Origin: Rostratula benghalensis
Taxonomy: Eukaryota > Chordata > Aves > Charadriiformes > Rostratulidae
NCBI GenBank assembly: GCA_013399305.1
Contig: VXAI01000004.1
Location: forward strand, 1,341,768 to 1,405,767
Direction of reading: 5' to 3'
Length of the DNA: 64,000 nt
This document shows positions 54,781-64,000 of the stretch, piece by piece. The position numbers and the translations under genes were made by a program. Numbering within the stretch: the first letter of the stretch is position 1; every line of letters begins with the position of its first letter. A model generated the notes under the pieces. The model saw nothing but the letters and a program-made list of their open reading frames with translations, did no database searches and was not told the origin of the DNA.

Positions 54781-57700
54781 TCCCATTAAAGCCTGGGTTT
54801 GGGAAGAAAACCCCTGAATTATAATGTCTTCAATACATGAGGGAGTCTTTGCAGCTGTTATTTACTGTATGTGTTCCCTTAAAAAAAAGATTGTTCCTCC
54901 ATCCCCCATCTCTGCCAGCTTAATCCAGCAGTGCTTAGTTACTGGAGGAGTGCAAGTACAGAGAGATGATCCTCCCCTGTGATCTGAGGAAGTGCTTTTT
55001 TTCTGGAATCCTATTGCTTCCCTCAACAGTTTCTTCCAGCAACTCCATTTCCATCCAGTCTATTTTCTCTTTATTAAGGTGAATGTCCTAGGACAGAATT
55101 GAATGTCCTGTGGCTTTAGCCAGAGAGGTCACCATCCACAGTTGGGCTATGCTCAGGATCATATGAGTCCTGTAGTCCTCTTTAGGACAAAGTCAGCTGC
55201 CCTAATTAAAGTCATATTCCCCTGCAATCAAAGCAAAGTCGGTTGCTTTGCACGATGTGAATCATGGCCTTTCAAATGGTCCTTTATTTGGCTCCTCCAT
55301 GGGAGCAATAAGCCCAGAAGAGAAAACTGTTGCTGGTAATTTCTGAACTGAAGAATTTGTTTCCTATTTAATCGTATGATTAATTTTAGGGTGGCTTGAA
55401 TCTGGCCAATGTTGATTTGTTTTCATAAGTTTCAGTAGGACTCACCATGATGGGCTGTGTCCATTTCATGATGCATAGAGCTTTCTTCCATGCCAGCTGT
55501 GGGAAAGTGATCTCTCCTCTGCTTGGCTGAGAGGCGCCCAGGTGAGGCACATGGACACCCATTGCTTCTCCAAGGACACAGCGAGAGCCTGTGGTAGAAA
55601 GGGGAACAAAAGCCCTATCTCTGGTTCAGTGCTTCAACCACACAAGCATAATTTATCAATATAGATAGCTTTACATGAAAGATACATCAAAGCATATTTT
55701 TGACTGCTGTCTTCAGAGGTAGTACTAAAGCTCCTGGGGGAATGCAAGCAGTAAGAAAGCATCCAAGTATTAAAAATCCCAACTTCTTACTGTCTCTCCT
55801 CTCACTCTGGTTAGGTTCATAGGGAAGCCCTTTTTGAGGGTTGTTAAGTCATCTATTCCCATCAGTAGATTTTGGTTCAGAAATGCATTTTCATTCTTTT
55901 CCAACAAAACCCTGCCTATTTCATCACTAACTCTGAAGATTCTGTACATTGGCAAAAGATCCAAAAAGAATAATGAACCAGCAGTTATTGTTTACATTGG
56001 CCACCTTGGGTAAGTGCTGATATTAGCATTTCTGAAAGGATTCATTCATCACTAAAAAAAAGGTTTGTACCTGTGATTAAGAGCTTTCTTCAGAGCGCCT
56101 CTATGCCTCCTTTCCTCTATCAACAAAGCCTGTAAAAGTCAAGAGATGGTTTTGCAGTGGATGTTAATGTGTACCTGTTATTTCAGGATGAGAATAAGCC
56201 GCTGAAAGCGTTCTGTGCCTATTTCTGATGGTGTAACAAAACCAGCAGTAAAATTAAAGAAAAATCTAATTTATTTTCATGTATTTTATTTGTTTATTTA
56301 TGTATTTAGAGACTAGAATATATATATTGAAAGTGTTCCTCTTGGGCTTTTTTTTAAACTGAAATCCTGCGAGGCAGCCTCAAGCCCAGTGATTAGTTCT
56401 CATGTCACAGCAAAGCAAGTAGACCTGCACTAGAGAGACCAAGGGCTGTTGAAAACATTTTGCCCTTTCCAGAGTGCAACGTACTTTCATGAAGTGCCCT
56501 TAAGTCTTCCTTGCCTCCTACTGTTTGTCAGGTTTTTTGCAATTTGCCTCAAGTTGGTTGTCTGAAGACATGCACTGAGGTGCATGATGCTCTTTTGCTT
56601 AATGAAAGAGGTTTGTATTTTCTGTATTGGCCCAGCTGGCGTGCCATGAGCCGTGGCTCAGAGGTGGAACAGGTCCTCTGGAAGGCTGGCAGCTAGTGTT
56701 TGTTCCATCCTCATACAGCAGGTCAGGGGTCTTGGCAATGGAGGACACGTAACAGTGGTTTGTGTGGGAGACAAAAATGTTCATTATCTGTGGGGATGCC
56801 TACATTTTGGCTAGGATTCCTTGAGATTCTGTAGGATGAAGATCAAGCTCTTTTTTTCAGGTACATTATTATGTAATAACCTCTAAAATACTATTTATCT
56901 TTTAACTTTTTGACAGCTTCACTTTTAGGCTGGAAAAGGCTGAGGGTAGGGCTCCTCCTGGGTGCTCACACAGCTTCTGGCATGGTATGGCTTCAGCTCT
57001 GGCAGGAGACTTAGGCCATTGCCACGATCTGAATGCACTTTTAAAAAAACATAAAAGAAATATCTGGAAGCAAGTGCCCCTTCCATGCAAAAAAGGATGC
57101 TTTGTGAGCACTGTGTTTATAAAACAGAGGAGGAAAACAAGCATGAATTAGATGAGAGACACAGGACCAGCCCGCTGCCTTCTGTGGGAAGTCCTCTCAG
57201 AGGGGTGCAAATCTCTGAGACTTCCCTGGTGGAGTTTCTTCTCAACACTTTAAATTGTTGGGTGGTGGAAGATGGGCACATGGCTGATGAGGAACCATGA
57301 GGGTCATCCCCCCCACCCAGAAAAGTAGCACTCTCTGCCTCTTGGAAGCTGGGATTTCAGCCTGCAGCTCTGCTGAATGAAGGGACCAGGAATAATGCTA
57401 GAAATCTCTAGAGGGGTGATGGGGTAGGTGTAAAGCCAGAGGTGCACATAAGGGATTTAATCATAAGTGGTTGGAGAAGAGGTGCCTTCTCTGCAACAGG
57501 CAAACACTTTTCTGGACAGAACTAGGATAATTTTCCTTCAATGTGGGGCAGATTGCCAGAAGTCTCAAATGTAATCCTCACAGTATTCTTTCCAAAGATG
57601 AAACAAGGGTATTACGGGCACTGCCACTGAGGCAGGTAATCTTTAAATGTAGCTGCAAATTGCCTGGTTTAATGCTAATGAACCCTAACGGGGAGGAAGA

Positions 57701-60545
57701 CAAGACAGGTAGCAGCACTGATACAGCATAATTTAATGCGATGGCTGATATAAATGTGACTCATTCTAGCCAGAGGCTTTAGCATGGGAAGTCGGATAAA
57801 AGATATAAAAACAAATCTGATTTTTTTTCCTTCCCAGTGAAGGTCACTGCCAGGAATAGCATGGGAAATAATTAATGGAGGAAGAAATGTTCCCCTTCAA
57901 ATTAGAAGTATTGTCTTGCTTCACAGTTTTGTTCTCCTCTTTGGGCTCCCGTAACAAACACCGGCAAACACGCAGGGCCTTTCTCCCTGACGCCGCTGAC
58001 GGATATCCCACCCGGCGGGCCGTGAATGTGAGGGACTGGCTGTGCAAAGCTCACAGTACCTATTACTGGGTGTCCACCACGCTGGCAGTCCACCCACCAG
58101 CAACGCACTGAATGGGCCTGGGAGGCTGAATGGGGCTCTACGTTTTCCTGGTCAGCACAGGGACCAGTGCCAGGGCTGTGTGTGAGAGCCCATGTGTCTG
58201 GATGCTGAGGGGGCTTCACCTTTTTCCCCCCTCTCCCAAACCCCGGGGAGGTGGGGTCTCCTTTCCAGCCCCAGCAGAGATCCTGTTCCCTCAGTCTCTG
58301 TGCCTAGGGACTTGGATGACACAGGGGCCATTGTATTTGTGATGACACAAGCTCATCCTGCAGAGCCCTGGGAGGCTCTGGGCTGCTGGTTTGCTCTCTG
58401 TGATCAGGGTTGCACTTCCACAAGTGCAAGGGCAAGGGGAAGCCACGCAGCTGTGTCTGGGGTACAGCATGTGTGCAACGCTACCCGGGGCAGGAGCGGT
58501 CCACAGGGTGGCCCACCTGCCAGGCAGGAATGTGGTGCTGCAATTTAATTCCCTTTCCACAGAGTGCTCTTTGAGTGTAGGCAGGAAAGGAAAGGAGTGA
58601 GTATCCTGCAGGTTGGAAATGGGTACAGCCACGGGGCCCAAGAGGCTGCTGCTCCTCTGGGCATTGATTTGTTTTCTTCCAGGCAGCCGTAGAAGGTGGG
58701 AGTGCTGGTGGGAAGCTCTGAGCTTCACGCTCCCAACTAAAATTTCCTGCATGTGATTTGGTCCCTTCTGCCACCAAGGAGTGGTCACATTTTCTGCTCT
58801 TGACTCCATGTGGCTGCTCTGAACATCCCAGGTGATCTGTGCATAAACCAGCAGCCTTTCCCATTGATTGGCTGCTGACAGCTCACCAGGACTGTCTTTG
58901 CTGCTCAGTGCCCACATGCTGGGCCCTTAATGCAGTTAGTGCAGTGTTAGGATACAGTCATTTTCGGAGGGCTTTTCTTTTGGGAGCTCGGGAGGTTAGA
59001 GTTCACATCATCCCTCCCTCAGCAGGCTCCTGACCCTGCAGGGGACTATCAGAAGTAGGAGCACTGCAGAAGTCCTGAGGACCCTGGGGCTCCCACATAG
59101 CACAGGAAAAACCTATGATGGAAAAGCTGCTAATAGCAGAGGTAAGCTTCTTACCCGCATTTTCCACTGGTGTTACAGCCTCTGGAGAATCAGCTTGTTT
59201 CGGCCAGGTTCCCAAACGGCTTTTTGGTGTTTATCCAAACCAAGCCAATGCATTGAGGTTTCCTATCCCAAAATTGTCTGACTAAATGAAAGGAATGAGC
59301 TCAGTTGCATGGACGCTCTTCATTCTGGTCCTACAACTATAGTGGGGCCTGGAAATAACCCCAGATCGAGTCCCCTCTTCTCCCTGTTTGAGGATGTTGG
59401 AGTTCAGTCCAGATCTGAGTTTCACTGCTGAACTCTCTCTGCATAGTGGGTAAAATCCTATAAGCAGAAAGCTTTAAAGCAGTTCAACAATGTGGCTATG
59501 CATAAAGTTGGGCATTTGGCTGGTAGTGCTCATAATGCTCTTCAGTCTGGAGTATTTAGGCAACAACCATCAATCCCATAAGAGTGATCTATCACCTGCA
59601 TTTCTTCATGTAGACTTGAAGTTTGGCACTTTCATTCTGTTTGCTTTTTCACTTTCCAAGGCATGTGAGTTGCTCTTCCAGCCACTTCCTTGTAGTCATG
59701 ACATTTTGGGTCACACGTTCTCTTATTTGAGCTTTTCACAGCTGCTGCTTCTTCAAATGGCTGCAAGGGTTGCTGAGTTGGGTGGGACGACCTGTCATTC
59801 TCAGGTTTATTTCTTTATAGCATCTCTGTCAAGAAATAGTTAGACAAAAATAATTCTAAATCACCATAATCTTGTCAAACTCGAATGTTATGACTCTTTG
59901 TGAATGTGGGGCTTGTGAGCTGCTTTACCACAGCTTTTATCCTCCTTTTGGTGAAAAAAAAAAAATAAAAAATATGTAATTCAGTTCCTTCTCTTCTTTG
60001 CACTCAAATTCACCATATTTGCACATAGACTGTGCCGATGTTAGCAGTTGGTGTTGTGTAGTGAGAACAGATCCATAGTGGTGACTGTTTAGTGCTGAGG
60101 ACTTAATATGTTAAGTCTCAGGGATGGGACGATCATTTGTGGTTGGAGCGCAGGAGATGTGCTCCTGGAATTTATCATTTGGTTTCCTTTCACTCAAAAG
60201 GAATCCAGTTAAAAAAATTGCTCCCTGACATAAACTGAAACATGGCAAGTGAGGACAAATGGGAGATTTCTCTTGTAAACTCACTCTTGATGAAAACACG
60301 AACAGGCATGCAGAAAGACCTGTCTAGAGACAATGGTCAAGAGACCAAGCCTAGAGGACATTGCTTTACCCTGAGGTTCCACATGGTTTGAATGTGTGGC
60401 AAATGGGTCAGTTATTGGGCTAGTGAAACAGCTGTTTAGCTTGGCTGAGCAGCTCTCTTATTCTTTCTTGAATACAGCTGCTAACCTTCCACCCTCTTAC
60501 ACTTTCCCAACCTTCCCCTTTTCCAAACTCTCACTAAGCTTATAT

Positions 60546-60574
60546 ACACACAGATATATTATATATGTGTGTGT
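60546..60574. repeat. TA/CA-TG inverted repeat
   Basis: The left arm ACACACAGATATAT and right arm ATATATGTGTGTGT pair at 13 of 14 positions with a one-base loop. It is an AT-rich hairpin in simple-repeat sequence. Confidence 0.85.
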
Positions 60575-61479
60575 GTGGGTAGGCAGTTGTGTCGGCTGCC
60601 GGGATTTCCTCCCAAACAATACCTGTTGTGCTGGCCACAGCGGTTCTCTTGGTTCCCATGCTCAGAGCAGTTTGAGTTTCCTGCTGGCTCAGCAGCAAGA
60701 CTTTCAGGGCTTTTTATACTTATTCTTCTCCGGGAGCCAAGTGGAGGAGCGCAGTTTGCCTGTGAATAGCGGGCTGGCTGGGCAGGCGGCAGGAAGCTCG
60801 CATACTAAACCGTGTGAACTTTGGGGAGGGGAGGAAGGGGGCCGGGGGCCACTGGCTGGGCTTTGTGAGGCATTTGCTGCAGCCCTCTGCCTTATAAACT
60901 CATCATCTCATCACAGGGGTGCTGCCCCCAAAGAAGCAAAAATACCTGTGAAATGGAAGTAGAAAGAAGCAAGAGGGCTGAAAATGTAATTGTAGAAGAC
61001 GCATGGGGGAGGGCTTGGAGAACAGGGAATAGTGAGGGGTTTAATTATTTATGTGAAGCTCTGTGCAGGGATTCCCTGTACAGAATGGTGTCACAGCATC
61101 TCATGCTGCATTGCCCCTTGCTGCCCCCTCAGTGGCCATACCTTCTTCCCTGGTTAGGGGCAGCTTTCCTGGATTGCCTGGGCAAAATCACAAGCACAGA
61201 AATGGAAACCACCCTTCTTTCTTCCCCTCTCCACTCCCTGCTCTACTCTTTTCTGTTGCTGTCAGCAAAAGTTAATAAAAAAGTGGGTTCCTGTTTGTAA
61301 GAACGGGGCATCCTGAGATAGCTATGACAGAAGGGTTTGAGGAGCAGTGCCATGAAACATCCCTGCTCGTTGTTCACGGGCAAAGGTGCCTCTGGAGCAG
61401 GGAGAGGGGTGATCTGGCAGGTGCTGTGGCTCCAGCTGCAAGTGTGCTGGGAGCATCCTTGGAAATAGGTTGGACGTGA

Positions 61480-61512
61480 GAGGAAGGAAGAAAAGAAGGA
61501 AGGAAGGAAGGA
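61480..61512. repeat. GGAA microsatellite
   Basis: An imperfect run of GGAA/GAAG units. Such runs can bind ETS factors, but no promoter is visible nearby. Confidence 0.85.
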
Positions 61513-61834
61513 TGGGCTGAGCCTGTCTGCCCACAGACCACCTACCTGCCTCCGGCTCGTGCCAGCACAAACAAATGAGGAAGATGCTTTGCCTGTGCTT
61601 TGAAAAATGAGGTGGCAGAGAATCGCATGTGCTGGGCAGATGCTTCCTGAGCAGGAGTGACCTAATGTGGGCATGGCACTGTGGCACCTGGTGGGCACTG
61701 CCCCAGGGGTGGCAGGCAGAAGCACCACATGTGTGTATAGGATCTATTTTTAGGGTGATGGCATGATGGAGGGACTTGGCAGGGGGTGGAAATGCTCAGC
61801 AGAACGACAGACTGGGAGATGGGGTGTGGTGAGA

Positions 61835-61874
61835 CATGGTTGGTGATGCTGTGGCATGGTTGGTAACGCTGTAG
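61835..61874. repeat. 20-bp tandem duplication
   Basis: CATGGTTGGTGATGCTGTGG is followed directly by CATGGTTGGTAACGCTGTAG, a diverged second copy. Confidence 0.8.
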
Positions 61875-64000
61875 CATCATTGTGAAGTGATGCCACTTCC
61901 CTGGTCTGATCCAAAATAACAACCCACAGTTTTCTCTCTATTTGGCAGCACCGTTCTCTGAGGGTTTTCTAAAGTGGCCATTACTCCAGGCTCTAAATAA
62001 TCCACAACTATATAGTAAATCCAAGAAGCTGAGGCCCTTGCTCCCCTGCCCAGCTCAGTGACATGCTGTGTCTAGGTCCTAAGCGAGCATCGAGCAAGAC
62101 AACAATGTCTGCCTTGCACCTGCATTTGCCTGATGTCCCCCCAGGATGAGTAGCCTTGCCCGGAGGCCCTCAAGCACTGGGGCAATGGGCAGATATCGCT
62201 CTAGGTCTCAGAGTGAGCTTGCAGGGATCTAGTGGAGGTCCCCAGTGAAACCAACTTGCCAAGCTTGTCTAGATCCCGAACAGTCTCTGTCTAGGCAGCT
62301 TATGGCAGGGTACAGGCTCCTCAGAAGGTAACCAGTGCCTTCACACTGGTCTTCTTATTAAATGCAAAGGCGGACTCAAATTCGGGGGATCTACAATAAA
62401 ATTTGTGCATTTTGTGTTCGTTTCTACTCCTGGCTCAGCAGAACTGCAGTTTGAATTGCATGGAATTGATGACCTTGGTGCTTCTGACTGTTTTTAAGGC
62501 TATCCAATATTTCTTATAAGATCAAATGTTTAGTTGTCTGTAACTCTTGCAAACTTTAACTGTTTACTGCTTAGCTGTTTTTTTCTGTACTGGGTATCTA
62601 TCTCAGACTGAATGCATCTGGGAAACTTCAGCAAAAATATTTTCTTGCCTACAAGAAAGAGACAAGAGAAACATTTTTTTTTCTTCGTACTCAAAAATGT
62701 TCTTAAAATGATCTGTTGAGAAATTCGAGCACTTTCTGCCTTTGGAGGAGAGACTTGAAATTTGGCAGATGTCAGGAATGTGCCATTGGTTGTTCTTCAT
62801 GGGGGGAAAAAAGCTGAACTAAGAAACCCTAGAAAAAAAAAAGCCTCAGATCTCACGTGCTCAACAGAAACTTCTTCAGAGTTAGAAGCTGAATTCTCTG
62901 AAGGCACTTGCTCAGTGGAGACTTGTTCAAGTCTGGCGGCTAAATCACAGATGAGAGTGCGGCAGGCACATTGCAGCCTCCTGCTGCAGGTGCAGAACAG
63001 CAGCTCTTTGAAATTGTTTTTAACAATTTCAGGGACACTGTGGTGCAGAGGACCAGAGCCCAGAGATGGTCTCAGACATGCTCTTTTGCTGATACTTAAA
63101 CCAACATATGGAAAGACAGATGTTGGCCAGGGCAAGGACCTGATGGAGGGAGGGATCAAGCCTTAGTGCAGGGCAAAGGCTGAGGAACCTCTGCCTGGGG
63201 AGAGGGGCTGACCTCAAATGTTGAGCTGGACCTGAGAGCAGGACCAAGGCAGAGGATGGGCTGAAAGGACCAGGAGATGCAGGTGTAGTCATCATACTTC
63301 CCACAGAACCTGGGATTCAGCAGACCCAGGGATTCCTGCCATGCAGTAGTTGTCTGTTGTCAGCAAATATTTAGGGAAGCCGTTGGCACAGGCTCTGACT
63401 CATTCCTGCCTGCTCCCTCAGCAGAGACTGATGGACCATTAGTACTCCCAGTTATTCTGCTTTTCAAGCACGATGGAATTAACAGCTGAGCCAGTCCTGC
63501 CGGTGAGTCATGCGGTGGCCGGTGTGATGCTGCCTGATGGGATTCCTGCAGTTTTGTTTCAGTTTGCCATCTGCAAATCAAGGAAATGACACAACCCCAA
63601 TGTAGACTGTATGGGAAGTATGGGAAGTCTGTAGGGTCAAGCACCTGGTGGTTAGAAAAAGCTTGATTTATCACTGGCATTGTGATAATGTTGCTTTTAG
63701 CTGCAGGATGAAATGCATATGTAAATATATTATTTTTTTCTCACAACAACCCTACCTCTTTTAGTGCCCAGGGCACACAGTTCTCAGCAGGTGAGTGGAG
63801 GCTGTGCAGAGAAGGGTCCCCATCCTGCCTCGTTACAGCTGGGCACAACAAGAGGATCCCGGCTCTGCCTTCACACCACAGCAGACTCCAGCCCATGGCG
63901 ATGGCAGGGGCAGCCAACATCTTTCTCCGCTCTGCAAGACCAAAACAGATGGAATCCTCAGATAAATGATCTGCCAAGCTCAAAAAAGGCCCCAGTGGGC

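Larger units (their letters stand above)
55000..64000. other. Intergenic region, last part
   Basis: No supported gene. The longest open frame (58291-58917 minus, 208 codons) overlaps others on the opposite strand and has no domain. Simple repeats are present at 60546-60574, 61480-61512 and 61835-61874, and a poly-A-rich spot at 59954-59976. A segment at 55550-55640 is weakly SINE-like. Nothing else is recognised. Confidence 0.55.

Noticed and set aside
58291..58917. Minus-strand open frame of 208 codons
   Set aside because: No domain or recognisable family, overlapped by plus-strand frames of similar length, and no conserved start context.
60396..60962. Plus-strand open frame of 188 codons
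   Set aside because: Runs through TA/TG simple repeat (translated as YTHRYIIYVCVWV); no domain.

Overview
The window is vertebrate nuclear DNA, almost certainly from a bird. The reasons are spliced genes with short introns and GT/AG junctions, CR1-type LINE fragments (one ending in the avian-style repeat of TTCTATGA), an avian-type LTR, GC-rich promoters with an assembly gap in one of them, and no prokaryotic gene organisation. Three protein genes, all on the + strand, fill the first 28-30 kb. They have the order and orientation of human 1q42.3: ARID4B, RBM34, TOMM20.

Layout. 1-7.0 kb: the last three coding exons of ARID4B (163 residues of the C-terminus, ending at 5365) and a 1.6-kb 3' UTR. 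7.0-10.3 kb: intergenic DNA with no recognisable gene. 10.3-17.6 kb: CpG-rich promoter and ten coding exons of RBM34, a complete 420-residue nucleolar protein with two RRMs; intron 2 carries an antisense LTR-like retroelement. 17.93-18.51 kb: a 5'-truncated CR1 whose 3' end lies directly against the TOMM20 promoter. 18.5-27.5 kb: TOMM20, five coding exons, 145 residues from the conserved start; intron 2 holds a second, longer CR1. 27.5 to about 30 kb: TOMM20 3' UTR with several AATAAA signals.

30-64 kb: about 34 kb with no gene I can support. It holds microsatellites, small tandem duplications, old repeat fragments (a CR1 tail at 47.46 kb, SINE-like pieces at 53.5 and 54.7 kb), a 46-base gap, and several AT-rich homeodomain-site-rich stretches that look like candidate conserved non-coding elements. 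In mammals the next gene on this side of TOMM20 is IRF2BP2, across a long interval rich in regulatory DNA and lncRNAs; the same is a reasonable guess here but is not shown by the sequence.

The three genes do not form a pathway: ARID4B is a chromatin corepressor subunit, RBM34 a nucleolar RNA-binding protein, TOMM20 the mitochondrial presequence receptor. The points most worth checking are the CR1/TOMM20-promoter junction with its NRF1 motif, the antisense LTR in RBM34, the missing canonical poly(A) signal of RBM34, and structured segments in TOMM20 introns that could encode small RNAs. I found no new multi-gene system. All exon boundaries come from reading splice sites and protein continuity by eye; no alignment or database search was run.
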